This document shows positions 20,840 through 29,621 of a DNA stretch of 64,000 nucleotides, piece after piece. Within the stretch, counting starts at the first letter, position 1; each line of letters starts with the position of its first letter. The DNA comes from Cryobacterium sinapicolor (GTDB taxonomy: Bacteria > Actinomycetota > Actinomycetes > Actinomycetales > Microbacteriaceae): assembly GCF_004403465.1 (NCBI RefSeq), contig NZ_SOGQ01000030.1, positions 7,175-71,174 on the forward strand, written 5' to 3'. A model generated the notes under the pieces. It did no database searches and was not told the origin of the DNA. It was given only the letters and a program-made list of their open reading frames with translations. The position numbers and the translations under genes are program-made.

Positions 20840-22537
20840 TCATCCCTGGAGCGGGATCACCTCGACCCGGTCGCCGGGGCCGGTGACGACCAGCACGCGT
20901 TTTCCGGTCACGCCGGTGAGGGCCCGGGCCAGCTGCTCCGCCGTTGCCGAGCTGCCGGCGCCGTCAGCGCGCTTCAGCACGGAGACGGCCGCGCCGCCCG
21001 TGGCCGCGCCGATCGCCTGGCTGAGGGGTTCCGGGTCGGCATCCGTGACCAGGATCACCCGGCCGACGGTGCGGGCCTGTTGCGGGGCCTCCGCGCTCAC
21101 GGCGCGGTCCCGTCGCCACACGGCGAAGTGGTACCCGGCGGCGAGGCCGGTGGCGACCAGCAGCCCCAGTGGGGCCCGCACCCGGTCGACCAGGCTGTCC
21201 CCGGTGAAGTCGCCAAGGGCGAATTCGAAGAGCCGATAGCCGATCACCAGGAGAGTGACGATCGCGACGACCGCGCTCACGCCGAAAACCAGGATCAGGT
21301 AGACCCGGCGTCCCGTGGAGCGGACCTCCGCGGCGGTGGGCGGCTTCGTCGGCTGCCAGGCCATCCACCAGACCGGGCCGCCGACGACGAGGGCGCTGAT
21401 ACCGCCCAGCAGGAGGGTTCGGGTGTCCGACCCGGCGAGCGGCGTGGTCGTGGCGGCGAGGATCGCGTTCACGACCACGCCCAGCCCGGAGGCCGCGGCC
21501 ACGAGACCCACACCGGAGGTCACGAGCTTCGTCGCCACCCTCGCCTGGTCCGACCGGGCCAGGGCCAGGCCGCGGTGGTAGCTCCAGATCAGCGCGCCGA
21601 TCGCGGCGGCGGAAATGCCGAAGCCCAGCAGGCCGAGGATGTCGGGGACCGGGTCGGTGCGGTCGACGGCGAGTCTGAGCAGCAGGAAGAGCACGGTTCC
21701 GGCCCCGCTCAACGTCAGGATGGCAGCCCCGGTCACCCCGACGGCGACCAGTGCCAGATCGGCGAGGCCGCCGCGCAGGTCGCGGGCCCGGCTGCGGATC
21801 CAGTGCCACCACCAGACGACCAGCCCGCCGGCGAACCAGATCAGTGCCTGGACGGTCAACTCCCACCAGGGTGCGCCCTGGGTGAGGGTCGGTGCGACGG
21901 CGTCGACGGCGGCATCGAGCAAGGAACTGAGCGCCGTGACGCCGCCGCCCACCGCGATCACGAGGCCGAAGACGGAACCGAGGACCGGGGCCACGGTGAC
22001 GAGCCGGGTGGGGCTCTTCTCCCGGTGCCGGGACATCCACAGGTGCCAGCCCCACACGCCGGCCCAGACCACGCCGGTGGCGAAGAGACGCGGTTGCCAG
22101 TCCCCGCGCACGAGCACGGCCGCCGTGGTCAGCAGGGTGCTGCTGAACGTGACGAGGGAGACCATGTACAGGCCGGCCAGGTAGAGACCCCAGGCGACGG
22201 ATGACCGTTCCGCGCCGTCCATCCGTCGCCACAGCACCCACCAGAGCACGGCGGCGAACGGACCGGCGATGAGGGTGAACGCGAGCGAGCGGGCGAGCCC
22301 GGTGACGTCGCTGGAGGCGAGCGCGTTGCCGGCGTCGAGGAGGCGCCCGAGTAGTCCGCTCACCCCGATGGCGGCGATCACGACCAGTGCGAAGAGCAGA
22401 ACGTACACGATCACCCGGCGCACTGTGGGCTGGGCCGCGCTCTCCCCGTGCGGCGACGATCTACGCACCGCGATCACGGTGCCGGCGATGCCGCCGCCGA
22501 TCACGAGGACGGCGACCAGAAGCACCACGCTGACCAT
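20840..22537 (-). CDS. DUF5671 domain polytopic membrane protein
   Basis: The protein has 565 residues with about 12 hydrophobic segments. The repeated pattern VRRVIVYVLLFALVVIAAIGVSG (near 38) is typical of DUF5671. A soluble C-terminal piece (VGRVILVTDADPEPLSQAIG onward) ends the protein. Function unknown. Its ATG overlaps the stop of the upstream small lipid-anchored or membrane protein by one base (TGATG), so the two genes form an operon. Confidence 0.78.
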   Translation of the reverse strand: MVSVVLLVAVLVIGGGIAGTVIAVRRSSPHGESAAQPTVRRVIVYVLLFALVVIAAIGVSGLLGRLLDAGNALASSDVTGLARSLAFTLIAGPFAAVLWWVLWRRMDGAERSSVAWGLYLAGLYMVSLVTFSSTLLTTAAVLVRGDWQPRLFATGVVWAGVWGWHLWMSRHREKSPTRLVTVAPVLGSVFGLVIAVGGGVTALSSLLDAAVDAVAPTLTQGAPWWELTVQALIWFAGGLVVWWWHWIRSRARDLRGGLADLALVAVGVTGAAILTLSGAGTVLFLLLRLAVDRTDPVPDILGLLGFGISAAAIGALIWSYHRGLALARSDQARVATKLVTSGVGLVAAASGLGVVVNAILAATTTPLAGSDTRTLLLGGISALVVGGPVWWMAWQPTKPPTAAEVRSTGRRVYLILVFGVSAVVAIVTLLVIGYRLFEFALGDFTGDSLVDRVRAPLGLLVATGLAAGYHFAVWRRDRAVSAEAPQQARTVGRVILVTDADPEPLSQAIGAATGGAAVSVLKRADGAGSSATAEQLARALTGVTGKRVLVVTGPGDRVEVIPLQG

Positions 22538-23001
22538 CAGGAGCCGGCCTTCGGGTTCGGGCAGATGCTGAGTTCGTAGGGGGCGTCATCGATCAGCCAC
22601 GTGTCGTCGACGAGAACCAGATCGAAGACGCCCTGGGTCTCATACTCGTCGGCTCCGAAGGGACCGCTGCCGTAGGAGGTGACGATGGCCACCTTCACGT
22701 CGGCGGACTCGGCTCGCTCGGTGGTCGAGACCAGAGTGATCCGCATATTGTCGGTGGGCCCCCGGTCGAAGTCCTCGCAACCCTCGAACGCGCCCTCGGC
22801 GAGGTACCCGCCCGCGGCCTGCTCGTCGCCGTCGATGACGGCCGCGGAGTACGCCTGCACGACGCCCTCCGGGGTGTCCGCGTCGAGCCGTGCCGGTTCG
22901 CCGCCGGTGAAGACGACGATGAGGGCGATGACGACCAGTGCTCCGATCACGGACAGGAGGACAATCAGCGTGCGATCGGGCTTTCCACTTGCTGTGTTCA
23001 T
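22537..23001 (-). CDS. Small single-pass exported protein, DUF4878-like
   Basis: From ATG 23001 (MNTASGKPDRTL) the protein has 154 residues. One membrane helix (TLIVLLSVIGALVVIALIVVF) precedes a ~115-residue extracytoplasmic domain containing TPEGVVQAYSAAVIDGDEQAAGGYL, the NTF2-like/DUF4878 pattern. Two Cys (C86 area GCEDF and the C-terminal SICPNP) might form a disulfide. Function unknown; translationally coupled to the DUF5671 gene. Confidence 0.65.
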   Translation of the reverse strand: MNTASGKPDRTLIVLLSVIGALVVIALIVVFTGGEPARLDADTPEGVVQAYSAAVIDGDEQAAGGYLAEGAFEGCEDFDRGPTDNMRITLVSTTERAESADVKVAIVTSYGSGPFGADEYETQGVFDLVLVDDTWLIDDAPYELSICPNPKAGS

Positions 23002-23065
23002 CTGCTCAGCATGGCCCAATCCGCGGTGGGCTACCATCACGGCGTTGGCACGTGTCCGGGGGACC

Positions 23066-23071
23066 TAGGCT
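23066..23071 (+). promoter_or_regulatory. -10 element of pdtaS (leaderless type)
   Basis: TAGGCT is followed by six bases and then the GTG start, with no Shine-Dalgarno sequence between. Confidence 0.4.
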
Positions 23072-23077
23072 ATTGCT

Positions 23078-24571
23078 GTGTCGACGCTCAGTAATCTCGT
23101 ACTCGCCCAGGGCCGCAGCAGTGCGGAGGATGTGGACTGGCTCCACATGCTCGTCGCGGACGGCCAGCTCCTGGCCGACCTTGCCTTCGCCGACATCGTG
23201 GTCTGGGTGCCCAGCAGTACTGGCAGCTTCGTGGCTGTGGCCCACGCCCGGCCGTCGAGCGCCGCCACCCTGTTCTACCGGGACTTCGTCGGGCAGAGTA
23301 TCAAGGTCGAGTGGCGCCAGCAGGTCACCGAGGCCTTCGAGACGGCGAAGATCGTCGATACCACGGCTCCCGACTGGTATGAGGAGACCCCGACCCGGGT
23401 GCGCGCGATCCCGGTGCGGCGGCGGCTCAGCTCCACGGGCTCGCAGATCTCGGACAAGCCCGTGGCGGTGCTCACCCGGCACACCAACCTGAGCGAGGCG
23501 CGCACGCCGAGCCGGCAGGAGCTGACCTTCAACGACTGTGCCAACGACCTCTTCGCCATGATCGCATCCGGCGATTTCCCCGATCTGGGCGCCCCCACCG
23601 GCCCCCGGCGCGGCGCCCCGCGCGCCTCGGACGGGCTCATCCGTCTCGACGTCGACGGTGTGACCACGTTCGCCAGCCCGAATGCCCTCTCCGCCTTCAA
23701 CCGGATGGGATTCGCCGACGAGCTCGAGGGCGAGTCGCTCGCCGAGGTGACCACCAGCCTGCTCACCGGAACGGCGGTCGTCGATGAGACCCTGCCGCTC
23801 GTGGTCACCGGCCGGGCACCATGGCGCACCGACGTGGAGGCCCGTGGCGTGACGGTCTCGCTGCGCGCCATCCCGATCCGCAATCGGGGCGAACGGATCG
23901 GGGCCATCGTGCTCTGCCGGGACGTCACCGAGCTGCGGCACCAGGAACGTGAGCTGATCACGAAGGACGCCACCATCCGGGAAATCCACCACCGGGTCAA
24001 GAACAACCTGCAGACCGTGGCCTCACTCCTGCGGATCCAGGCGCGCCGAACGCACTCCGACACGGCCAGGGAAGCACTCAACCAGGCGATGCGCCGGGTG
24101 GCCGCGATCGCCGTCGTGCACGACACCCTGTCCGAGGGACTCAGCCAGAAGGTCGACTTCGACGTGGTGTTCGACCGGGTGCTGCTGCTGATCATGGAGG
24201 TGGCGTCGGCGCACAACACGACGGCGCATCCGAAGTCGTCGGGCAGTTTCGGTATCCTGCCCAGCGCCTACGCGACACCGCTCGCCCTCGCCCTGACCGA
24301 GCTCGTGACGAACGCCGTCGAGCACGGGCTGGCCGGACGCGAGGGGGAGGTGTCGATCGAGGCCGAGCGCAACGAGGAGACCCTCACCGTGCGGGTGCGG
24401 GACAACGGCACGGGCCTGCCGGAGGGCAAGGTCGGGTCGGGCCTCGGAACCCAGATCGTGCGGACCCTGATCCAGGGCGAACTCAGTGGCAGCATCGACT
24501 GGCACACCATGATGGGCAGCGGCACCGAAGTGACCATCGAGATCCCGCTCCGGTACATGCGCGAAGCGTAG
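23078..24571 (+). CDS. pdtaS: Sensor histidine kinase PdtaS
   Basis: A 497-residue soluble kinase. A GAF-like domain (about 1-150) and a PAS domain (about 180-290) precede a HisKA_2 phospho-acceptor EIHHRVKNNLQTVASLLRIQ and a HATPase domain with ELVTNAVEHG and DNGTGLPEG. The adjacent whiB1 matches M. tuberculosis Rv3220c-Rv3219. PdtaS signals to the antiterminator PdtaR, which is not in this window. Confidence 0.93.
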   Translation: MSTLSNLVLAQGRSSAEDVDWLHMLVADGQLLADLAFADIVVWVPSSTGSFVAVAHARPSSAATLFYRDFVGQSIKVEWRQQVTEAFETAKIVDTTAPDWYEETPTRVRAIPVRRRLSSTGSQISDKPVAVLTRHTNLSEARTPSRQELTFNDCANDLFAMIASGDFPDLGAPTGPRRGAPRASDGLIRLDVDGVTTFASPNALSAFNRMGFADELEGESLAEVTTSLLTGTAVVDETLPLVVTGRAPWRTDVEARGVTVSLRAIPIRNRGERIGAIVLCRDVTELRHQERELITKDATIREIHHRVKNNLQTVASLLRIQARRTHSDTAREALNQAMRRVAAIAVVHDTLSEGLSQKVDFDVVFDRVLLLIMEVASAHNTTAHPKSSGSFGILPSAYATPLALALTELVTNAVEHGLAGREGEVSIEAERNEETLTVRVRDNGTGLPEGKVGSGLGTQIVRTLIQGELSGSIDWHTMMGSGTEVTIEIPLRYMREA

Positions 24572-24579
24572 CGCCGGGC

Positions 24580-24625
24580 ACCACCGCGAAAGGCCCGGCT
24601 GGTCAGCCGGGCCTTTCGCGGTGGT
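24580..24625. terminator. Strong bidirectional terminator between pdtaS and whiB1
   Basis: A perfect 21-bp inverted repeat (24580-24600 and 24605-24625) with a GGTC loop lies between two convergent genes. The arms include CCACCGCGAAAGGCCCGG. It would fold in either transcript. Confidence 0.9.
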
Positions 24626-24658
24626 ACCGTCGTGCTGTGCTGCTGCTGTGCTGCTGCG

Positions 24659-24907
24659 TTAGGACGCGCGTCGAGCGCGGGCGGCGCGGCGTTTGAGCGC
24701 ACGACGCTCGTCTTCGCTCAGGCCGCCCCAGACGCCGGAGTCCTGACCGGTTTCGAGGGCGTACTGCAGGCACACCTCGGTGACGTTGCAGCGGGCGCAG
24801 ACCGACTTGGCTTTCTCGATCTGGTCCACAGCGGGGCCAGTGTTACCGACCGGAAAGAAAAGTTCCGGGTCGGCGGTGAGGCAGGCAGCTTTGTCGCGCC
24901 AGTCCAT
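24659..24907 (-). CDS. whiB1: WhiB1 iron-sulfur transcription regulator
   Basis: The 82-residue WhiB protein has cluster ligands C9, C37, C40 and C46, the GVWGG turn (58-62) and a basic C-terminus (ERRALKRRAARARR) for DNA contact. The N-terminus MDWRDKAAC and the overall match identify WhiB1, which works with the housekeeping sigma factor and responds to nitric oxide. AAAGGAG precedes the ATG. A palindrome lies about 100 bp upstream. Confidence 0.95.
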   Translation of the reverse strand: MDWRDKAACLTADPELFFPVGNTGPAVDQIEKAKSVCARCNVTEVCLQYALETGQDSGVWGGLSEDERRALKRRAARARRAS

Positions 24908-25004
24908 AGGGGTGCTCCTTTATTGCAGGGATGCCTGGCCGATTGGCCGAAGATGAGAGGCTGCCGGTTGCAGGAAGGGTAGTGGATCTACTCGTTCAGA
25001 TCGA

Positions 25005-25020
25005 CTCACGTCCCTGTGAG
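25005..25020. promoter_or_regulatory. Palindrome upstream of whiB1
   Basis: CTCACGTCCCTGTGAG is a 5+5 bp inverted repeat with a 6-bp centre in the 183-bp divergent region between whiB1 and the next gene. CRP-family sites have the half-site order TGTGA-N6-TCACA; here the halves are CTCAC and GTGAG, so the assignment is open. Confidence 0.35.
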
Positions 25021-25090
25021 CGTCAACCGGGCCTCAAAAATGATCGCATAATGGTGGAGTCAAATCAATAGTCTTGAATGGGATATCTCT

Positions 25091-25546
25091 GTGAATGCAC
25101 GGTCAGACCACAGCGGCGACGACGAGATCCAGGCCGGCCGGGTGCGTCGGCCGCGTGCCCTGCTGCTCCTCGCCGCGATCCTCTACGCGGAGGCTGCCCT
25201 CCTCTGGGCCGCGGTCGCCTGGCTCATTCTCGAGCTGCTGATCGCGACGCCGACCTCACTGGCCACGGCCCTCGCCATCCTGGTGCTGGTGGTCATCGCG
25301 GCGTCCTGGGTGACGGCCATCGCGGTCAACTCGCTGCGGCGCCGGTCCTGGATCCGCGGAGCGGCCGTCACCTGGCAACTGGTGCAGATCGCCGTCGCCG
25401 TGGGCTCCTTCCAGGGGCTCTACGCCCGGACTGACCTCGGTTGGGCGCTTCTCCTGCCCTCGGTCGTGGTCCTCGTGCTGCTGTTCCAGCGGCGTGTGAT
25501 CGCAGAGACGACGACGGCGCGCTCGGCGGACGGCTCGCCGCTGTAG
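25091..25546 (+). CDS. Small four-helix membrane protein
   Basis: The protein has 151 residues from GTG. Four hydrophobic segments fill residues 22-135 ([67 protein letters not shown]). No family motif is recognised. Small proteins like this are common next to whiB1 in actinobacteria. Function unknown. Confidence 0.7.
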   Translation: MNARSDHSGDDEIQAGRVRRPRALLLLAAILYAEAALLWAAVAWLILELLIATPTSLATALAILVLVVIAASWVTAIAVNSLRRRSWIRGAAVTWQLVQIAVAVGSFQGLYARTDLGWALLLPSVVVLVLLFQRRVIAETTTARSADGSPL

Positions 25547-25600
25547 CGCGGCTCCGGCGGCGGCAGCTGCGGGGTGCCCAGAAGCACGTTCCGGCGCTCC

Positions 25601-25620
25601 GGAGGCCGGTACGGGCCTCC
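25601..25620. terminator. Possible terminator hairpin between convergent genes
   Basis: GGAGGCC (25601-25607) pairs with GGCCTCC (25614-25620) around a 6-nt loop. It lies in the 158-bp gap between the small membrane protein gene and bcp. Confidence 0.35.
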
Positions 25621-25704
25621 TGCGGCCGGTGGCAGGCGGTAGGGGCTCCCGCGGTCGGGTCCGGGGTGCCGTTCCCGGGGGCCGCGTGGCGGCATCCGTA
25701 TCGG

Positions 25705-26184
25705 TCAGGCTGGAAGCCCGAGCCTCTTGCGGAGGCTCGCGACGTGGCCGGTGGCTTTCACGTTGTACAGGGCCAGCTCGACCGTGCCGGACTCGTCGAT
25801 CACAAAGGTGGACCGCAGCACGCCCGTGACGGTCTTGCCGTACAGGTTCTTCTCTCCCCAAACGCCGTAGCCCGTGTGCACGGCGAGGTCGGCGTCGCTG
25901 AGCAGCGGGAACGTGAGCTGCTCGGTCTCCTGGAACGTCTTCAGCTTGACCGGGAGATCCTTCGACACGCCGAGCACCTGGTAACCAGCAGACGCCAGCG
26001 AGCCGAGGTTGTCGCGGAAGTCGCAGGCCTGCTTCGTGCAGCCGGGCGTCATGGCCGCCGGGTAGAAGTACACGACAACCTTCGAGCCGGCGAAATCGGC
26101 GAGCGACACGGTGTTCCCGTCCTGGTCGGGCAGGGTGAACTGGGGGGACTGGTCGCCGGCCGCGAGCCGCGTGGATTCGGTCAT
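25705..26184 (-). CDS. bcp: Thioredoxin-dependent peroxiredoxin Bcp/PrxQ
   Basis: A 159-residue AhpC/TSA-fold enzyme that reduces hydrogen and organic peroxides. The peroxidatic Cys is C49 in FYPAAMTPGCTKQACDF, and the likely resolving Cys C54 is five residues on, the PrxQ pattern. It follows rsgA on the minus strand, separated by the third palindromic element. Confidence 0.92.
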   Translation of the reverse strand: MTESTRLAAGDQSPQFTLPDQDGNTVSLADFAGSKVVVYFYPAAMTPGCTKQACDFRDNLGSLASAGYQVLGVSKDLPVKLKTFQETEQLTFPLLSDADLAVHTGYGVWGEKNLYGKTVTGVLRSTFVIDESGTVELALYNVKATGHVASLRKRLGLPA

Positions 26185-26242
26185 GCCCCCACGCTAGTGG
26201 TCCGTGCTGCGCTCGCCCGCCGCCGTCCGTGCGTCCGTCCCC

Positions 26243-26329
26243 TAACGAATTCGACGGAGATTTTGGCTCACACACCTGTTTGTGAGCCCGAACGCACCTT
26301 TCGGAGCAAAATCTCCGTCGAATTTGTTC
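26243..26329. repeat. 87-bp palindromic element, copy 3
   Basis: The outer arms are intact except for T at position 1. The interior folds into two hairpins: GGCTCACA (26265-26272) with TGTGAGCC (26281-26288), then CGAA with TTCG. Together with the outer stem this gives a three-way junction. Confidence 0.92.
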
Positions 26330-26354
26330 AGGCCAGCGGCCAGGCCAGCGGCCA

Positions 26355-26450
26355 GGGGCCAGGCCGGGGCCGGGGGCGAGGGCCGGGGGCCAGGCCGGGG
26401 CCGGGGGCGAGGGCCGGGGCCGGGGGCCAGGCCGGGGCCGGGGGCGAGGG
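26355..26450. repeat. G-rich 28-bp tandem repeat, three copies
   Basis: Identical 28-bp units start at 26355, 26386 and 26423, built from GGGGCC, AGGCCGGGG and CGGGGGCGAGGG. GGCCAG-type repeats precede them from 26330. The many G-runs on the plus strand could form quadruplexes. The rsgA transcript would carry the C-rich strand as its 3' UTR. Confidence 0.85.
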
Positions 26451-26497
26451 GGCGGCTGCTGGGGTAGTGGGAGGCTGGGGGTGGTGGGTGACCGGGG

Positions 26498-27547
26498 CTA
26501 GTGGGCGGGGGCGGCGGCGAAGGTGGCGAGCAGGCGCTGCAGCGAGTCCAGGCGCACCTTGCCGGTCTCGCCGAGCGTGCCGGCGGCGACGGCCTCATTG
26601 ATTGCGCAGTCGGGCGAGTTGGGCAGGTGGGTGCAGCCGCGCGGGCACTTCAGGGCGATCAGGGCCAGGTCGGTGAAGGCCTTGAGGATGTTGTCCGTGT
26701 TGATGTGGCCGAGACCGAAGGAGCGCACGCCGGGGGTGTCGATTACCCAGCCGCGGCCGGCATCCGTTTGCAGTCGCAGCGAGATGGTCGACGAGGAGGT
26801 GTGCCGTCCGCGCCCGGTCACCGTGTTGACGACTCCGACGGCGCGGTGGGCGTCGGGCACGAGGGCGTTGACGAGCGTGGACTTGCCGACACCGGAGTGC
26901 CCGACGAAGACCGTGTCGTGGCCGACCAGGGCGGCGGAGATCTCCGCCAGAGGCATGGCATCGTCGCGGCTCTCGAAGACGGGGAAATCGAGGCCGGCGA
27001 AGTTCTTGAGGAACGCGCTGGGATCGGCCAGGTCGGTCTTGGTGATGCAGAGGATCGGTCTCACCCCTGCGTCGTAGGCGGCGACGAGGTACCGGTCGAC
27101 GAGACGGATGCGCGGCTCCGGGTTGGCCGCGGCGACGACGATCAGCATCTGGTCGGCGTTGGCGACGATCACGCGCTCCACGGCGTCGGTGTCATCCGCG
27201 CTGCGGCGGAGCAGCGTCGTGCGCGGCACGATCCGCACGATCCGGGACAGGCTGCCCGGCGCTCCCGTGGTGTCGCCGACGATGTCCACGCGGTCGCCGG
27301 TGACAACGGCCTGTTTGCGCAGTTCGCTCGCCCGGGCGGCGGTCACCCGGCGCTCGGCGGGCAGGTTCTCGTCGAGCATGACGGTGTAGCGTCCTCGGTC
27401 GACCGAGAGGATGCGCCCGGTCAGCGCGTTCTCGTGGTCGGGGCGGGTCTTGGTGCGCGGTTTGCTGCCCTTGCGGTTGGGGCGCACCCGCACGCTCGAC
27501 TCGTCGAACTCGGGCTCATCGTCATCGGCGCTCGCCCACCACGTCAC
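26498..27547 (-). CDS. rsgA: Ribosome small-subunit-dependent GTPase RsgA
   Basis: From GTG 27547 ([12 protein letters not shown]) the protein has 349 residues. It has an OB-fold (about 45-110), a circularly permuted GTPase domain with CITKTDLAD (G4) before GHSGVGKSTLVNAL (G1), and a C-terminal zinc motif KCPRGCTHLPNSPDCAI. RsgA checks late 30S maturation. The start overlaps the aroA stop by GTGA. A longer opening to 27700 lies inside aroA and is rejected. Confidence 0.92.
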   Translation of the reverse strand: MTWWASADDDEPEFDESSVRVRPNRKGSKPRTKTRPDHENALTGRILSVDRGRYTVMLDENLPAERRVTAARASELRKQAVVTGDRVDIVGDTTGAPGSLSRIVRIVPRTTLLRRSADDTDAVERVIVANADQMLIVVAAANPEPRIRLVDRYLVAAYDAGVRPILCITKTDLADPSAFLKNFAGLDFPVFESRDDAMPLAEISAALVGHDTVFVGHSGVGKSTLVNALVPDAHRAVGVVNTVTGRGRHTSSSTISLRLQTDAGRGWVIDTPGVRSFGLGHINTDNILKAFTDLALIALKCPRGCTHLPNSPDCAINEAVAAGTLGETGKVRLDSLQRLLATFAAAPAH

Positions 27548-28902
27548 GACTGCGCTCCGGAGAGCAGCGTCTGCCAGAGGTCGGTGAACTGGGGGAGGGT
27601 TTTCGCGGTGGTGCCGATGTTCTCGATCAGCACGTCGGGAACGAGAAGGCCGATCAGTGCGCCCGCGGTTGCCATGCGGTGGTCGTCGTAGGTGTTCCAC
27701 GGCCCGCCGTGCAGCGGGCGCGGGTCGATCCTCAACCCGTCAGGCAGTTCGGTGACGGCTCCGCCGAGACCGTTGATCTCCGCGGCGAGGGCGGCCAGCC
27801 GGTCGGTCTCGTGGTGGCGGATGTGCCCGATCCCGGTGATCGTGCTCGGGGACTCGGCCAGAGCGGCCAGGGCCACGAGGGTGGGCGCCAGCTCCCCGCC
27901 GGTCGACAGGTCGAGTTCCACGCCCCGGATGCGTCCGGTTCCGGTGACCGTGAGCCGGTCGCCGTCACGGGTGACGACCGCGCCGAAGCACGGCAGCAGC
28001 TCGGCCAGGTCGGCGCCGACCTGGGTGGTGGCCGCGGGCCAGCCGGTGATGGTGACGCTGCCGCCGGCGACGAGCGCCGCGGCGAGGAACGGCGCCGCGT
28101 TCGAGAGGTCAGGTTCGATGTCGACCTCGGCGCCCTGGATCGGGCCGGAAGCCACAATCCACTCGCCGACGGCGGGGCTCTGAACCGTGACGCCGCGCCG
28201 GGCCAGCGTGGCGATGGTCATCTCGATGTGCGGCAGGCTCGGCAGGCGTTCGCCGGAGTGGCGCAGGTGCAGGCCCTGCTCGAAACGGGGCGCGGCGAGC
28301 AGCAGGCCGGAGACGAACTGGCTCGATGTGGACGCGTCGATGGTGATCTCGCCGCCGGCCAGAGTGCTGGTGCCGTGCACGGTGAACGGCAGTGCGCCGC
28401 GGCCGTCGTCGTTGATGTCGGCGCCGAGGGCGCGCAGGGACGAGATGGTGGTGCCCATCGGGCGGCGGCGGGCGCCGGCATCCCCGTCGAAGGTGGTCGG
28501 ACCGAGGCCGAGCGCCGCGACCGGCGGCAGGAAGCGCATCACGGTGCCGGCGAGCCCGCAGTCGACGGTCGTCGACCCGAGCAGTTCTCCGGGGGTGATT
28601 CGCAGGTCGGGGCCGAACTCCCCGTCGCCGGGAACCTCTTCGATGACGGTGCCCATTTGTCGCAGCGCGGCCACCATCAGGTCGCTGTCACGGGAGTGCA
28701 GCGGGGCGCGCAGCAACGACGGATGCTCGGCGAGGGCGCTGAGGACCAGCTCGCGGTTGGTCAGCGACTTGGACCCCGGCAGGGACAGGGACGCGTCGAG
28801 GTGGCCGGCGGCCGTCGGAGCGGGCCAGCGGGCATCCGTCACCTCGGGCGACGTATCGCCGTAGGGATCGAACTCAGGCTTGGAATATCTCGAGATCAAC
28901 AT
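27544..28902 (-). CDS. aroA: 3-phosphoshikimate 1-carboxyvinyltransferase (EPSP synthase)
   Basis: The 452-residue enzyme transfers enolpyruvyl from PEP to shikimate 3-phosphate. Motifs seen are [18 protein letters not shown] (about 41-58), the catalytic region [13 protein letters not shown] and C-terminal [13 protein letters not shown]. It is coupled to rsgA downstream, as in M. tuberculosis (Rv3227/Rv3228 region). TATCCT (28911-28916, minus strand) lies 8 nt before the ATG, suggesting a near-leaderless transcript. Its first codons overlap the SigH promoter of the divergent gene. Confidence 0.94.
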   Translation of the reverse strand: MLISRYSKPEFDPYGDTSPEVTDARWPAPTAAGHLDASLSLPGSKSLTNRELVLSALAEHPSLLRAPLHSRDSDLMVAALRQMGTVIEEVPGDGEFGPDLRITPGELLGSTTVDCGLAGTVMRFLPPVAALGLGPTTFDGDAGARRRPMGTTISSLRALGADINDDGRGALPFTVHGTSTLAGGEITIDASTSSQFVSGLLLAAPRFEQGLHLRHSGERLPSLPHIEMTIATLARRGVTVQSPAVGEWIVASGPIQGAEVDIEPDLSNAAPFLAAALVAGGSVTITGWPAATTQVGADLAELLPCFGAVVTRDGDRLTVTGTGRIRGVELDLSTGGELAPTLVALAALAESPSTITGIGHIRHHETDRLAALAAEINGLGGAVTELPDGLRIDPRPLHGGPWNTYDDHRMATAGALIGLLVPDVLIENIGTTAKTLPQFTDLWQTLLSGAQS

Positions 28903-28907
28903 CGGTT
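28882..28907 (+). promoter_or_regulatory. SigH/SigR-type autoregulatory promoter of sigH
   Basis: GGAAT (28882-28886), an 18-bp spacer and GTT (28905-28907) match the oxidative-stress ECF sigma consensus (SigR/SigH: GGAAT-N18-GTT). Transcription would start near 28914, upstream of the 28947 start codon. The -35 lies inside the divergent aroA coding sequence. Confidence 0.75.
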
Positions 28908-28946
28908 ATCAGGATAGTCGGTGATGAAAGAGAGAGGGAGGTCCGG

Positions 28947-29621
28947 ATGACGCTGTCCATGGTGCTGGAGCGACCTGACGTCGTTCCACGCGACGGCTTA
29001 GGATTGTCCGTGATGACAACCGATGCGATCGCAATGCGAGACCTGTTCGAAGAACAGGCACTGCCCTTTATCGACCAGCTGTACGCCGCGGCCATGCGCA
29101 TGACGCGCAACCCCTCCGACGCCCAGGACTTGGTTCAGGAAACGTTCGTGAAAGCGTTCGCCGCGTTCAAACAGTTCGAGCAGGGCACCAACCTCAAGGC
29201 CTGGCTGTACCGTATCCTGACCAACACCTTCATCAACACGTACCGTAAGAAGCAGCGCGAGCCGTTCCAGGGCACCATCGACGATCTCGAGGACTGGCAG
29301 CTCGGCGGCGCGGAATCCCGCACGGCGATGACGAACCGGTCAGCCGAGGCTGAGGCCATCGACCACCTGCCGGATAGCGCCGTCAAGAACGCGTTGCAGT
29401 CCATCCCGGAAGACTTCCGGCTGGCCGTCTACTTTGCCGATGTGGAGGGTTTCTCCTACCAGGAGATCGCCGAAATCATGAAAACACCCATTGGCACCGT
29501 GATGAGCCGCCTGCATCGTGGCCGGCGTCTCCTGCGCGACCTGTTGGCCGGCTACGCCCTGGAGCGCGGCCTGGGAACAGAGGCGGCGGGCCAGACTCGA
29601 ACCGGGAGCACCCCAGAATGA
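28947..29621 (+). CDS. sigH: Redox-stress ECF sigma factor SigH (SigR-type)
   Basis: A 224-residue ECF sigma factor. Region 2 is [36 protein letters not shown] with [16 protein letters not shown]; region 4 is [32 protein letters not shown]. It closely resembles mycobacterial SigH. GGGAGG five bases before ATG 28947 supports the long start. An internal ATG at 29013 ([11 protein letters not shown]) would give 202 residues. The last 4 bp overlap rsrA (ATGA). Confidence 0.95.
   Translation: MTLSMVLERPDVVPRDGLGLSVMTTDAIAMRDLFEEQALPFIDQLYAAAMRMTRNPSDAQDLVQETFVKAFAAFKQFEQGTNLKAWLYRILTNTFINTYRKKQREPFQGTIDDLEDWQLGGAESRTAMTNRSAEAEAIDHLPDSAVKNALQSIPEDFRLAVYFADVEGFSYQEIAEIMKTPIGTVMSRLHRGRRLLRDLLAGYALERGLGTEAAGQTRTGSTPE
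28975..29004 (+). promoter_or_regulatory. Second sigH promoter for a short isoform
   Basis: CTGACG (28975-28980), an 18-bp spacer and TAGGAT (28999-29004) resemble a housekeeping promoter. It lies inside the long sigH frame and 8 nt before the internal ATG 29013, so it would give a leaderless mRNA for a shorter SigH. Confidence 0.5.

Larger units (their letters stand above)
26185..26497. other. 313-bp intergenic region between rsgA and bcp
   Basis: From right to left, in rsgA transcript order, it holds a G-rich tandem repeat, the third 87-bp palindrome and the bcp upstream region. I see no gene. Confidence 0.6.

Noticed and set aside
26330-26460. Coding sequence in the G-rich repeat
   Set aside because: Open frames there are Gly/Pro/Arg-only shadows; it is a tandem repeat in a 3' UTR.
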